Positions 1 through 12,470 of a stretch of 64,000 nucleotides of DNA are shown in pieces (within the stretch, counting starts at the first letter, position 1; each line of letters opens with the position of its first letter). A program made the position numbers and the translations under genes. Where the stretch lies: contig NC_133398.1 of assembly GCF_047511655.1 (NCBI RefSeq), positions 106,346,332 to 106,410,331 on the forward strand, read 5' to 3'. Source of the stretch: Castor canadensis (lineage: Eukaryota > Chordata > Mammalia > Rodentia > Castoridae). The notes below the pieces were generated by a model that saw nothing but the letters and a program-made list of their open reading frames with translations, did no database searches and was not told the DNA's origin.

Positions 1-482
1 GTGATCTCTTCCCCATGAAGCTGTGGTGAAGACACGGTTGCACATTAAAGTAACCATCAGCAGAGCCACCTACTCTGTGAGCCCCTGAGCAGTATAGAAA
101 GGTGCAGTGATTGATATTCTCAATGTGTGTGGGTATTGGTCACCATCAGCTGATAATATCATCAAAAAAGGGACAGCCAGGTATTTCACATAGAACTAAG
201 TTTTTGCTAGAAGACACACCCTCCTACACTATATTCTTGACAAAACTGGAACCCGAGGGAGTTCAAGCTTTGACCTCTACCACTTAATAGGAAATACATG
301 AAACCAAGGAACACGACAATGACAACACATGGATGCAAAATCTAAAAGAAAGAAAAAAGTTAAATTTGTTACTGATCAACAAGCACCAGTCAGAGAAGCA
401 GAGGACACCTACAGATTAGCAAAGCAAGTTTCATTTGAATTTTGATTAAAGAAATAAACAGGGAAAAGTACGCTATTGGAAA
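1..482. other. Unassigned sequence, no gene or repeat recognised
   Basis: No coding region, SINE or LINE was recognised. The open frames are short and have stops in all frames. It ends at the left LTR-like boundary. Confidence 0.5.
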
Positions 483-1256
483 TGACTGGAGGAAAGTGAA
501 CACTAATTACATAACAGGTACTTAAAACTGATTTTGCTAAAAAGCACTGACTCTTCACTTGAGCCCACAAGGAACTAAAAGCAGGAGAAAAACCCACCAT
601 CCCTGTCTTCATTTTGCATCAGTCAGACTCTTGCTTAACTCTGCAAGTTAAGCACACTAATCATTCAAGGAGTGTTTCCTTAAATCTGATGATACCTAGC
701 CTACCTCATCTCCTTTAAGGCCAAAGGCATAAGGATAAGAGCAACTGAGGTATCTTAGGGTCAGCTTTTACAATGTACTGTTCCAGTACATAAAAGGCAT
801 GTGAAAGACTCCAGTCATTGTCCTGAACCTGCAGTCACATTGAATTCCAGAAACAGAGCAGACAGTTCACCACCATGATGACATCACTCCCAAATGGGAA
901 CAATCATCTCACAGGAACAAGATTGTCCCCTCAAGGGATGAGGAGTTCTTCAAACCACCTTGCAGTACCAGAACTGAGATAAAGATCGCCCAGACAGTAA
1001 TCTGATCAATACTGCTTAATTATGCATACTTCTCACCCCTGCCCCAATGCTTCCTCTATTTAAACCTAAAACTCATGTCAGCACTCCCAAGATGGGCTGA
1101 GATACTGTGTGTTGTTCATCTTCCCACATGGCTATGTTGATTAAGACCCTTTCCTGCCTTTCTGTCATTATTTCCATCTGGTTTTTGGAGTGAGTGACTG
1201 GACCTAACATGTTGGAATCCCCAGAGTTGGGTATCTGACCTGGAAGTCTGGTTGCA
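483..1256 (+). mobile_element. LTR, left copy of a direct pair
   Basis: From about 511 this is strongly similar to 6475-7180 over some 700 bases, including long near-identical stretches such as the block at 679-840. The proposed ends are TG at 483 and CA at 1256; the right end falls where similarity to the other copy stops. A TATA-like 'ctatttaaac' lies at 1056-1065, suggesting + strand transcription. The left boundary is uncertain by tens of bases. Family not named. Confidence 0.7.
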
Positions 1257-2990
1257 GTTTTGCTGAGCCAACCACAAGAAAATACGAACTTTAGGTGTTA
1301 GTGACTCATAGTGCACTGACCCTGGATGAGGCAAGATGATTAGGACAGTCCCATGCAACTGCCAAAATTACATTTATTTTGGGGTCCCTGCCTTTCTTTC
1401 CATTTCAGAATAGCACAAGCTGCCTTTTGCCATCATTTGGTGAGGCAGAGAAATAAGTGTTTGGACTCTGCGTGCCCTGAGATCTGACCCTCCATTTTCT
1501 CTGACCGGTGTACCTCGGGCCTTGCCCCCCCTTTTCCTTGTCACTTAGGGACTCTTTTTGAGGCAGACTAGAAACAGAAAAATGCCAGACCCCATGTTAC
1601 TTATTCTCAGCACATTTCATGGTAAACTCCTTATCTCAGCCTTTACTATCTTTTGCTGTTGCAAATTGTGATATAAAAAGTCTTGCAGTGATTCTGCCCT
1701 CTATTATCTCTCAGATGAGAACATGAATATTGGTCACACCCCAGCCCAATGACCCACCACCCTAACCTGGGGACCACTCAAACATCTCTCTACCAGCCAA
1801 TTATTAGTGATCAAGAAATGCTCAGGTTTTCCTCCTCCTACAGGTTAGCAAAAACACTTTGAAACAGAGAGAGCTCTCTGTGTGCTTCCACCTCCCCCCG
1901 GCCCACCATGGCCTTTTGTAACTTTTGTTAACTTTAGTACACTTTTATCATCACCCTCACTACATCTACATATCCTGCCTGGATGCATCCACGTGGGATA
2001 TAAAGATCCGGAATTTCTGCTATAACATTTTGAGCCATTAGAGTTCTTTCGAACTAACTTGGGCTTCTTCCATTTGTCTGACTGGTAACTAGCAGGGAAC
2101 AGAGGTAAGGTACACAGATAAGTCAGGGTGCTTGCAGATATCTCTGTTGTGATTTGCATAAGATGAAAAGAGCTAACTCTCTTGGTGTTGCATAGGAAGA
2201 ATTCTAGCTGACTGGTATGTTAACAATTACAAACTTAAGACTGTAAAAAGATTTATCTAAGAGTGCACTTAAATTAGTGTAATTGTTTTCATGTGTCATT
2301 TTGTGTGTTGGTTTGTTAGTCTGAGTCTATGATGGCTGACTTGATGGAGGCTAAAAACCGATGGCTGCAATAACAGTCCTATTACAGATTTAACTACATG
2401 AGCATCCCTGAGTTTTGAAAGAGACAAATGCTTCCTCCAATCTGCCCTGGGTGACTCTGCATGACTAGGGAGTCTGACACCATGATGTACAGCAGTATGA
2501 TAAGGAATCACATCAGAACAACATGCCCCATTCCTGGCTGGCAGGAACTCCAGAGGCTCATCTGGGAGGTGTATATCAAGGTATGGTCACCTGGCACCTT
2601 GACCTTCCCAACACGTCTTGGTACTGGGACTGACACACATAAATGGGGTATCTGCCCATTGCTGACACTCTGGGAAGGAATTCCCTGTACAAAACACATC
2701 TTCCCGACCCCAAATACTTCCCTAGCATTGACTCTTGCTTCAGCCTTGAGCAAATGAGTCCTGAAAACAACATCAGGCAAAACTTGATCTGCCTCTGGAA
2801 TTCCTAAAGACAGTTGACTAGCATGGGTGTGGCTGCTCCATTTTTTCTTTTTCAACCTCATCTTATGAGTGTGTAAGCAGATATTCTTGACATGTCTAAT
2901 TTAAAATTGTGTGTGTGTGTTTGAATAATTCTAGGGCTGCAGTTGTAGGAGTTAATATTTAGGTGCTGTTACCTCTATTTAGTTATCTGC

Positions 2991-3051
2991 TTTTTTCTCT
3001 CTCTGTCTCTGTCTCTCACCCTTTCTCTCCTCTTCTTCTGCTGCCTCTTCT
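2991..3051. repeat. Pyrimidine-rich (CT)n low-complexity tract
   Basis: About 60 bases are almost entirely C and T, with runs of CTCT and TCTG. Confidence 0.8.
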
Positions 3052-3083
3052 AAAAAACAAATCATTCAAGGTACTTATTTTAG

Positions 3084-3130
3084 TACTTTTTTTGTGAGAC
3101 TGGGGTTTGAACTCAAGGCTCCTCATTTTC
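3084..3130 (-). mobile_element. ID-like SINE fragment
   Basis: The stretch 'ctggggtttgaactcaagg' is the reverse complement of the internal B-box region of the tRNA-derived SINE seen throughout the window. Only the 3' part is left. Confidence 0.6.
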
Positions 3131-3473
3131 TCAGTCAATACAAGCTAAAATTCAGGCCTTCAAGAGTTAACTCTCAAACTGAAGACTGAAGAAGAAAAGG
3201 GAGGAGAGTCATTTTAAACAAAGTTGCTGCTGTGCAAAACTACCTAATTAGAGGTTTACAGAAAGGATTTTAGAGGTTAGTCATTGGACAACTGATCTTA
3301 ATCTGTTTAACCCTGTCATAAAACAATCTGTATTCAGATCTCTTTTACAATATTTATTAGGGTTTATTAACAAATGTGTTTTCATAAATGGTTAGTGTGT
3401 AGAGACACACTGTAAGATTACCAACAGTTAAGATTCTAATTGGCATGTTCAATTCTACATGTAGAAAATACAG

Positions 3474-3566
3474 AGCTGGTGGAGTGACTCAAGTGGTAGA
3501 GCACCTGCCTGGAAAGCATGAGGCTCTGAGTTCAAACCTCAGTAATGTCAAAAACAAAACAGAAAA
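3474..3566 (+). mobile_element. tRNA-derived (ID-like) SINE
   Basis: Single-unit SINE with the diagnostic body (gctggtggagtgactcaag ... ctgagttcaaacc) and an A-rich tail. It matches the copies at 40590 and 42625 at most positions. It lies inside the internal region of the LTR pair, so it is younger than that element. Confidence 0.85.
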
Positions 3567-5160
3567 TACAAAAAGAATTTAAGCTCTTTTTTGGTATGAA
3601 AAAATCATAATGTATTTTATTTTGTTGAGAAAAGAAATAGTTTGTTTAAATTCAAAAAATCTTATGAAAGTTGTTTCAAAATGTAAATTTAAGAATAAAA
3701 GGACAAAAAAGAAAAAACAAGTAGAAAAAGAGATATAAGAAAGTTCTACATATGGGAATATACTTCTGATTAAGAAAAGTTTAAAGGAAAGAAAAGGAAA
3801 TGCTTTTGAACGGGAGGGTAGGCTTTGCTCTAAAATAAAGGATTATTCCAAAAATGGAAAAAGACTAGGGAGAAAAACAGAAGACTAAAGTAAGTCTTCA
3901 AATGTCTCAGTAGGTCTTAAAAAGTAAGTGAGACACGTAACGTAAAAAGTTTATGTATGTGATAAAGTTGGCTATAACTAAGAAGTTACTTAAACTATTA
4001 TCTAAGGTCAAAATTTAATGCACTAATATAAAACTAGAAAGGAATTCTTTAGTCTAAAGTAGCAAGGCTTTTAAAAACAATACTGATCTGTTCTTAGTAA
4101 CATTTGGGGAAAAAAAAAAAAAACCTGACTTAATGGACAAAGATTTTGTGCTTTTGCAAGATAATTCCTTGTGTCTTCTGATAATTTTGTAAGGCTTTTG
4201 ACTACTTAGGCAACTGAGTCTTAATGGAGTCAGAATTCATTTAAATATTTGTTTATATTTTAGTCTTTTAAATGATTAGCTCATAACTGGCTAAATAAAC
4301 AACGGTTATTTAGGTAATTCTAGTACAATTAATAGCATATATGTCTGTGATGAGAAACACTCAGAGCTGTGTCTGAACTTTTCTAAATGTTATGCAAGCA
4401 TTGGCAGAGTTAAATGTATGCAGGTTAGTACATGAAAAGTGACCCACAAGTGCTCAGTTTCACACAATATGCGCTACCTCTGACCTTCAGCATATAAAAT
4501 CATCAATGAAGCTGTTGACAATTCCACTGTTTGTAATCAGTACGGTTCAGATGAATACCCCTGCCATTTGGGTTAGTCCTGCCATTTAGAATCTGGTCTA
4601 CTGCCTCAACTAAGCAAGCATTAGGTTATTGAATATGTGAGATGCACTGTGCATGAGGAAATAAGTCTATCTGTGATCACTAGCACTGCTCAAACCTGTA
4701 AGAGGTCAGTGCTGTAGACCTGTTATCCTCCTAAGCCAAAGGTTCTAAATTTCACTTCAAGATAAAAGCTAAGTTAATAGACAAAGAACTATTACATGGT
4801 GTGATGCTAATTGTTACTGCCCTCTGTGTTTTTATGTAAGAACAAACACAGTGTACAAGCCTTCTAAAACGTAAAACTTGGGAAAACACTACGATGTGCC
4901 ATCCAAACCTTAATTGATAATAGTTATAGCTTATTTCACGCTTGTGTGTGTGTTCCTAATCATCTCATTTTTAAGTACAAATAATTGAAACACTTTGCCC
5001 TCCAAGCTGTGCCACTCTAATAATGAAAAGGATTGGAGTTTGGTCACCTAGAGAGTTCATGTACAAACAGGTATATTCTACTTTATTTTTAAATTTTATT
5101 TGTTCCTAAAAGACAAAATTAAATAGGGATTTGCATAAAAAGTATCCTATTATGGACAAG

Positions 5161-5230
5161 ATATATATGTATAGAGAGAAGGATAGATAGATAGATAGAT
5201 ATAAAGATATAGACATATATACATATATCT
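5161..5230. repeat. Compound TA / GATA microsatellite
   Basis: TA-rich flanks surround about four GATA units near 5183-5201. Confidence 0.8.
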
Positions 5231-5876
5231 AATTATGTCGTTCTTTGCATTGAAGTAAAACTTAAATATATTTCTGAGAAGATAATAAGGAGAGCTTAAT
5301 GATCTTTATGTAATGCTGTGAATGATCATTATTATCCTAAAATGCTGTATGCAAGAGAATAACTAGACTGTCAATTGCTAACTTTTCTTCAAAATTCTAA
5401 CCATGTCTGTTCTAAGTCTTTTGTCATCCATAGTCTTCAACTTTCTGTAAGCATTTATAATCACACTCATGGAAAAGAACTCTAATAAGTACCTATTTTT
5501 CAAACAAATCAGTTTTTCTTTAAATATTTGCTCTGGTTGGATTTGTTGTTATATTTTCCCTGTTAAAACTTCTTAACTATTGCCTGTTAACATTGTATAG
5601 AAGCACAACTTTTAACACAACAGCCGGAGCAGTATTTTGAGATGCTAGGACATCACCTACAGCCACTCTTAAATGACTTAGCAGTTTGTAGTTAAAAATT
5701 TCTTATTGGCACTAACTCCAGCCATCTAAATACCCCTTCTCAGTATCAGATCAGACCATCAGGACAAATTTCATCTGAGTGATGAGGAACAATTAACACC
5801 AAACCACAAGAAGTTAATCAGGATGTCTTCAGAGAAAATTGTTCGGAGACAATTCTCAAAATCAAAATGGAGTCAC

Positions 5877-6011
5877 TCCAGATGTGGTTATACATGCCTA
5901 TAAATTCCAGCACACAGGAGGTAGGGGCAGGAGGATGGGGAATTTGAGGGCAGCCTGGGCTACACAGCAAGTCATAGTGCAGGGAACCATGAACCAAAAA
6001 AAAAAAAAAAA
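5877..6011 (+). mobile_element. B1-like SINE monomer
   Basis: Shows the 7SL-derived order: 'tggttatacatgcctataa', then 'ggcagcctgggctacacag', then a pure A tail of 16 bases at 5996-6011. The intact tail suggests a fairly recent insertion. Confidence 0.85.
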
Positions 6012-6452
6012 CAGGAATTACTTGTGCCAACCCTTCAAAAAGTAACTAAACAAAGAGGTTATGAAAGAAATTGTTCTTACTCAAAGGCTTCTCTTCCACC
6101 AGGCACCTTCTCACAGAAGGGGAAACTCATACCTGTGACAGAGACCCTTTATTTAAGTAGACAAGAAAATGATTATTCCCACTGACTCCAAACATGGTTT
6201 TCAGTAGTCCATACCCAGGAAGTTATTTAAAAGAAAATAGAACCCTCCCAACTTATTAACTGGATGTCTTCCAACTTTGGCTCTCTCTCTCTTGTTTTCT
6301 GCCTTACAGTGATGCTTCTTCTTTTAGGCATAAACATCTGGCTCTGTTCACTTATATGTCTCAAACATTACAGTTTGTCCCCTTCACGTGTACCAGCCAG
6401 GAAACCTACAAACCCAGATTGCTGATACCCTCATTCCCTCAAGATTGAGAAA

Positions 6453-7180
6453 TGTTCAAACACGAAAAGGAAGTTATAGCAGGTATTTAGAAACTACTTT
6501 TGCTGAAAAGCACTGACTTCTTTCTTGAGCCCACAAGGGATTAAAAGCAGGAGAAAAGACATCGGTCAGACTCTTGCTTAACTCTGCCCTTAGGCACACA
6601 AATCATTCAAGGAGTGTCTCCTTAAATCTGATGATACCTAGCCTATCTCATCCCCTTCAAGGCCAAAGGCATAAGGATAAGAGCAACTGAGGTATCTTAG
6701 GGTCAGCTTTTACAATGTACTGTTCCAGTACATAAAAGGCATGTGAAAGACTCTAGTCATTGTCCTGAACCTGCAGTCACATTGAATTCCAGAACAACAG
6801 AGTAGACAGTTCACCCTCAATGATGACATCACTCCCAAACAGGAACAATCATCTCATGGGAACAGGATTGTCCCCTCAAGGGGTAAGGAGTCCTTCAAAC
6901 CACCTTGCAATACCAGAACTGAGATAAAGATCAACCAGACAATAGAGATCAAAACTGCTTAATTATGCATACCTCTCACCCTCACCCAATTCTTCCTCTA
7001 AAGCACCCCAAAGATGGACTGAGATTCTGTGGTTTGTTCATCTTCCCACATGGCTATGTTGATTAAGACCCTTTCCTGACTTTCTGTTATTATTTGCATT
7101 TGCTTTCTGTGGGGTGAGGGGACAGACCTGAGAGGCTGGAAGCCCCAGAGTTATGCATCTTGCCTAGGACTCTGTTTACA
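6453..7180 (+). mobile_element. LTR, right copy of a direct pair
   Basis: Matches the left LTR through most of its length and ends in 'tctgtttaca', aligned with 'tctggttgca' at 1247-1256. It lacks about 21 bases present at 1059-1079 of the left copy, including the TATA-like box, so this copy has probably lost its core promoter. The proposed left end (TG at 6453) is approximate. Confidence 0.7.
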
Positions 7181-7969
7181 ACTAGACAATTACATTATAA
7201 AGGAAGTATTAAGTTTTTCGGGTTTGAGGATACCATGGTTATGTTTCTTTAAAAATAGCTCTTACATTTTAAAGACATACATGTATACAGATGGGATGCC
7301 AAATGGCCTGGGATTGGCTCTAAAATGAGCCATGATGAGGAAGGAGGTGGAGAGAAGTCAGGACACCCAAGAGCAGAGACTTGTTGGAGCAAGTGGTGTT
7401 GGAAACAGGATGGCCAGGTAAGCAACAAAGTTTCAAAATACGCATGTTTCCTGAGGTATTCCGCTTTTACTAAAAAGCCATTCTTTATTTCTCTGAAATT
7501 CAAATTTCACTAGGCATCCTGCATTTTTATTGCCTAATCTGGCAACTCTAGGTACAAAGCATCTGGTATGTTCTTGAAGTACAATAAAATGGGTGAATGT
7601 TTAAAACCAGCCTCCTTCTCCTTGTCCATGGAGACCTGAGCCGCAGGACCAGGAGGGAGTCCTCAGAGCTAGAACTTTCATTCAGCATCCCTGGCAATTC
7701 TGATGCAGAGGGTTTCAGGTCATTCTTGAGAACACGGGCTCAGAGACATGGACATGGGCTTGTATTCAAAAGGAAAAACCTGAATCAAGTTTAAATTTAT
7801 CCCCTCTGAGGACTTTGCACCTCAGATAATGAAGGTGTGCAATGCCCACCTGAAGCTTCTGCAGCTGTAGGTGCTGGCTTCCTGTTTCTTCTCCAAAACT
7901 GGGAGAGCCAGGCCAGGGAGGCTGTGACCCAATAAACGACTTCTCCTGAGTCATTGCTTCCCACATAGT
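7181..7969. other. Unassigned sequence
   Basis: No repeat or gene recognised. Several short overlapping frames occur on both strands, as expected by chance in moderately GC-rich DNA. Confidence 0.5.
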
Positions 7970-8157
7970 CACCCATACTCACGCTCAAATGCACTCACAG
8001 ACACAAGCACATACTGATAACATCCATGTTCTCTCACACACACAAACACACACACATGCAGTCTTGCACAAATACTCATGTTCACATACAATCTCACATA
8101 CATAGAGACACTTTCATCATGTACCCATGCACACTTTCACACACACTCCTCTCATGT
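7970..8157. repeat. Degenerate CA-rich repeat
   Basis: Imperfect CACA/CTCA-type repeats such as 'cacacacacaaacacacaca' over about 190 bases. It is an older relative of the purer tract at 8561. Confidence 0.75.
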
Positions 8158-8560
8158 GTCACTTCCCATCCCTCCAACTGTTCCCATCCATCCCCTCACT
8201 AGAGGTCAGATTGGAGCAGACCCTATGACTAACTGACATGAGGTCGAGGCCTGGAAGGTTCCCAAGGGTCTTGCTGGAGAACTGCCTATGACTCGCGCCC
8301 CTGATCTTCCCAGCCTCTCCACCTTGGCTGGTCAGCCTGAGACTGTGCAAGGGTGCAAGGAACTGCAAGAACAGGAAATGCCGTCCATCCGGTTGAACTT
8401 GCCTGCTCTCCATTTTGGCTGCTCTTAATCCTGCCTTCAGGTCTGAGGCTTTGCCTCTGGGGCTTTTGTCCTGTGCTCAACATTTTCTACTTGGTGACCT
8501 GAATTTCATTACATTAGGCTCTGAGGTCTCTGTCCCCAAATACAGAAAGAGAAACAGCAG

Positions 8561-8828
8561 CACACACACGCACACGCGCGCACACTCACACACACGCGCG
8601 CACACTCACGCGCGCACACTCACACACACATGCATATGCGCGCGTGCACACACGCGCTCACACGCACACCACACACGCGCACACGCGAACACACGCACGC
8701 ACACGCGCACACACACCGCACACGCACACACGCGCACACCACACGTGCGCGCACACACACGCACACCACATACACGCGCACACGCACACACTCACACCCG
8801 CGCGCACGCACACACACGCGCGCACACG
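8561..8828. repeat. Long alternating (CA)n/(CG)n tract
   Basis: 268 bases of nearly unbroken alternating pyrimidine-purine sequence, mixing CACA with many CGCG steps. Such sequence readily adopts left-handed Z-DNA. All six frames stay open or nearly so, which creates spurious His/Thr/Arg- and Val/Cys-rich frames that are not genes. Confidence 0.97.
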
Positions 8829-9750
8829 AGCTAATTACAATAATCAAGGCAATCCTCAAATCCTGAAAGGGAGAAACGCGGAAAGATGCAGGAGCAACAT
8901 GGGAGCTGCCCATCTCAGGGGATAGGAAGTAACTGTCGCACTGTGGGGGAGGGGCAGGAGGTCAGGGAAGACTGGTGTGAGGGAGAACTTGGCAATGTGA
9001 GGCAGCTGTTTGGAGCTTAGGAAAGTTCACAGCCAAGAATTCATTCATTGCTAGTCTCTCCCCAAAATCTCCAGGAAGAAGAAAAAGCAGGATGTAAGAA
9101 TGCTCTATAAAAGAAGGGATTCTCTCTGTACAATTATAATAAAAATGATTTTTGAATACAAAAGCTCACGATTTTCCCCTGATACTTTGTCAGCTGAGTT
9201 GTGCCCACTTACACACACATTCACACACGTGCATGTGCACACATGCACACAGTCACCGCAGGCCCTCCGCAGATGACCACACAGAAGGAGGAACATGATT
9301 GATTACTGCTGACTGTGGCACTGTGTCTGAGATGGGTATACCAATGACCCTCAGCTGGACCTGTCCACACATTCCTTCCATTTGTGACCTTTCTGTTCAG
9401 ATGTTCCTATCCTTCTTCCAAATGAGTGGTCTTACTTCAAACTCATAAACACACACGTGTACATGTCTCTCTGAGTATCACATACACGTATGTGTACATA
9501 TGCACCATTACTCACCATGCATGTAGACACAGATGCTTTTTGACTCAAGATAGGGTTAAATCCAATAAACTTGTCTGAGTTGAATTTATTGTAAGCTAAA
9601 AATACATTTAATGTACCTAGCCTACTGAACACCAACTTAAACTCATCCAACTTAAACATGCTCAGAACACTTAAGATTAGCCTGCAGTTGAGCAAAATCA
9701 CCTCACACAAAGCCTGGTTTACAATAAAGAATTGAATATCTCATGTAAAC
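8829..9750. other. Unassigned sequence with short CA patches
   Basis: No gene recognised. Contains the CA patch at 9211-9250 and a second imperfect ACAC/GTGT patch near 9447-9500. Confidence 0.5.
9211..9250. repeat. Short imperfect (CA)n
   Basis: Forty bases of CACA interrupted by TT and GTG. Confidence 0.8.
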
Positions 9751-10040
9751 TTTTTGGTGGTTCTGGTCTTTGAACTCAACTGAATCACATTCCTATCCCT
9801 TTTTGCTTCAGTTCTTTTTTTAGATTAAGTCTCATGCTTTTTGCCAGATCCAGCCTTGGGCCTTGATCTTCCAATTTATGCCTACAACACAGCTGGAAAT
9901 ACAGGCATGCACAGCCATGCCCAGTCTGGCTGATGGGAGATCACTAGATTTTTTGCCTGGCCAGCCCTCAAATCACAATCCTCCCAATCTCTGCCTCCTG
10001 AGTAACTGGGATTACAGATGTGTGTCACCATACATGACCC
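9751..10040 (-). mobile_element. Composite SINE (ID-like plus B1-like units), old
   Basis: Read on the minus strand it starts with a B1-like head (complement of 'gtaactgggattacagatgt'), continues through a second B1-like half, and ends in an ID-like unit (complement of 'gtctttgaactcaa'). Divergence is high. Confidence 0.7.
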
Positions 10041-10536
10041 ATCTCGTGTAATTTATTGAACATAGAACACAGACTGGTTGTATAGACAAGCTTTCTCACC
10101 ACCAAAAAATTGTAGGCTTGGACCATTGTAAATTGGGGGCTACTTATAGAAATTCAGTAACACAACCATGCTTCTGAAGCCACATGTGGGACACATGATG
10201 TCACATGGCTCAGTGCTTTGCATGTCCCTACACCCTGCTAAGCCCTTGCTGGTCTTGGCCTACTTTAGCCCACTAGACAGCAGAGCTTGGCATGGTAAAG
10301 TGTGGCCCAGGTGACATTCAGTACCACTGTGACCTCCTTGAATACAGAGCTGCATCACTGGGCTATCTGTGCACCCAGGACTCACAAAACATCGTCTATT
10401 CTACGTTCATGGCAAGAAAGACCTCCACCTTTCTGTCAGTGACAGGTCCACAACTTTGCTACCTCCTTCTGGATGATTTCCAAGAGGACATAGGAGGAAA
10501 GCAGTCTTAATGGTGCCACTAAAACTGTCTCCATCT
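10041..10536. other. Unassigned sequence
   Basis: No repeat recognised. One 72-codon + frame (10292-10510) is not supported by any recognisable motif. Confidence 0.45.
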
Positions 10537-10621
10537 GGGGCTGGGGTATAGCTTAGTGGTAGAACACATGCACATGCTTTAGTATATCAAAGTTTGATTT
10601 CCAGCACCAAAAAAAAAAAAA
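10537..10621 (+). mobile_element. ID-type SINE (classical rodent form)
   Basis: Begins 'ggggctggggtatagctta' and ends in a 12-A tail. This is closer to the classical rodent ID element than the 'ggtggagtggctc' form common elsewhere in the window. Confidence 0.8.
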
Positions 10622-11254
10622 TTACCTCTATTGCTGGCTGGTTGCATTTCTTTCCGAGCTGCCAGCATTGTTTCCTTGCCCTTTAGTTGTCACTAGCAGG
10701 CCTTCATGGCTGTGACTGTGGAGGTGGAGGTCTGTGCCTTTCATTAGCAACCAGTACTATTTCTAGCTTGTGAATTGCCAAGCAACAGCACCCATCCTGT
10801 GCTTCAGTTTCTCTTCTTTTTTCCTCTTCCTTGCATGGATGCTCTCTGCAGTATAGAAATCTGTCATTAAGAAAAGCAAAGCCTCCTCTTCAAGTTCACT
10901 AGAACTTATTTATACATCAAAAAGGGGTTCAGTAGTGTGCCTCCTATAATTACTTCATTTTTCCCACAGAAAGCAGGTTATTAGCGTGCCCCAGTCACAC
11001 AAACAAAAAAGCAATATTTCTTTTGCCTTCTATTCATTGCTCTCAACATTTCCTCCCAAAATACTCTGGCTTCCTCAGATTTTACTCCTTTCCAAAAACA
11101 CAAAACTGTCTTTGAGACATGGTTTGGTCTCGAAAGTGCTCTGCTCTTATAGTGAATTGACACCTCCATAAGGAAGGGACCCCAGTCTTCCTTCTGCCAG
11201 GCATGGTCTGCTTGTGGTCTATCCACCAGAGGTCCATGTGTCCACTTGGCCCCC
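10622..11254. other. Unassigned sequence
   Basis: No repeat or gene recognised. The minus frame at 10981-11226 has no recognisable domain. Confidence 0.45.
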
Positions 11255-11610
11255 TGTGTGATGACACGAGAGGTGGTGGAAGTTTTTTAAGAGGTGAGGC
11301 CTAGGGGGAGGTCCTCAGGTCATGGGGAATATGCACTTGGAAAGGAATATTGGCCTCTTGAAGTGAGTTCTAATGAAGTAAGTTGTTGTATGAACCCCTG
11401 AACCTCTCTCTGACTTAATTTCAAGATGTGGTCCCTTACTCATATACACTGTCCCCATTCCACCATGAGGTGTCCACCAGAGGCCAAACCAATGGGACCG
11501 CCTGATCTTGGACTTTCAGCCCCCAAAACAGTGAATTAAATAAACCTCTTTTTCTTCATAAGTAGATTGCCTCAGAAATTTGGGGATAGCAACAAAAAGT
11601 TATAATACAC
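11255..11610 (+). mobile_element. MaLR-type (ERVL-MaLR) LTR
   Basis: Has the MaLR order: a 'gaggtgaggcctaggggg' block, a 'ccaccatgaggtgtcc' block, 'cttggactttcagccccc', then 'aataaacctctttttcttca' and a 3' end in 'aaagttataata'. Length about 355 bases fits a full or nearly full LTR. Confidence 0.75.
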
Positions 11611-12159
11611 TGCCTCTTTCTAACCCCCTACCTTGAGAGGAAGTAAATACATAGCGCCTCATTCAACCCCCAACAAACCTATGAGCTGTCTGCCTCCGCC
11701 CTGCACACACTTTCACATCTGTGCTTATTTCTAGATGTCAACCTCCTTGGGGACTGCTGCTTCTGTCTGGCTTAATTTACTTGGGCTCTGACTCCCCGAG
11801 TCAGGTGACTCTGTGCCCGGACACCACCTCTTCTCACCACACTTTGAATCTGAACTCTAAACAGGGTGACTAATTTTTTTGAGTGCAAACTCAAGACACA
11901 GCCATATCAGACCAAAGAATTTAAAAATCCATAATAATACAAGTAGTTATTAATTATATTCACATGTGATGAATTTTTTAATACAAAATATAAGTAGTAT
12001 TTGAAATTTTACATATATATATTATTTTGTACTTCTTATGTCCCTGTTACACAATGCCTTTACTTAAACAAAACAGCAATAGGACCGGTTAACCTTGGCA
12101 ATGAGTAATACTTGTGGTAAGACTAATTATACAGATACTATGTGTGAGAAAGACAGAAG
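11611..12159. other. Unassigned sequence, AT-rich at right
   Basis: No gene recognised. The right half (about 11870-12050) is AT-rich. Confidence 0.45.
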
Positions 12160-12470
12160 CTTATTTTTTCTTAATTTTATTTTATTTTAATTAGCATACA
12201 TTAATAGTACAAGAGGATTTCATGGTGATAATTTCATGCATGCATACAGGGTACTGTAAATAGGTTCACCCCCTTTATCTATTCCCATACCTTCTTTCTC
12301 TTCCCCTCTTTTTCAAACAGTGCTTGGTGGGTTTCATTACATTGTCTTTTTATATATGTATATATATACATATATAAAAATAGTTGGATCCTCTTTACCC
12401 CTAAGTGTCCTTTTACTGCCCCCTCCTGCTGATCCTTCCTGATAGTCCCTCTTGTCACATTCGTGTCCCA
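12160..12470 (-). mobile_element. L1 3' UTR and tail, 5'-truncated
   Basis: The minus strand ends in an A-rich tail (complement of 'cttaattttattttatttta'). The body matches the L1 3' UTR at 22740-22990: 'gaggggatttcatagtg' there, 'gaggatttcatggtg' here, followed by a pyrimidine-rich block. A TA microsatellite at 12351-12376 lies inside. Confidence 0.7.
12351..12376. repeat. (TA)n / (TATG)n microsatellite
   Basis: Alternating TA with single G or C interruptions inside an L1 3' UTR. Confidence 0.85.

Larger units (their letters stand above)
1257..6452 (+). mobile_element. Internal region between the two related LTRs, non-coding
   Basis: About 5.2 kb between two direct LTR copies, the size expected of an ERV interior. 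No gag, pro, pol or env similarity is visible and every frame is broken by stops. Much of 3560-5600 is AT-rich. It is either a decayed or non-autonomous LTR element, or unrelated DNA between two separate solo LTRs. No clear primer-binding site follows the left LTR. A purine-rich stretch at about 6441-6452 could be a polypurine tract. It carries SINE pieces at 3084-3130, 3474-3566 and 5877-6011. Confidence 0.4.

Noticed and set aside
3474..3566. tRNA gene suggested by B-box-like 'gagttcaaac' motifs here and at other SINEs
   Set aside because: These motifs belong to tRNA-derived SINEs with A-rich tails. No tRNA cloverleaf with intact acceptor stem was seen.
8415..8834. 139-codon + frame and several overlapping frames on both strands
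   Set aside because: They run through the CA/CG alternating repeat, which contains no stop codons in most frames. The peptides are simple His/Thr/Arg or Val/Cys repeats.
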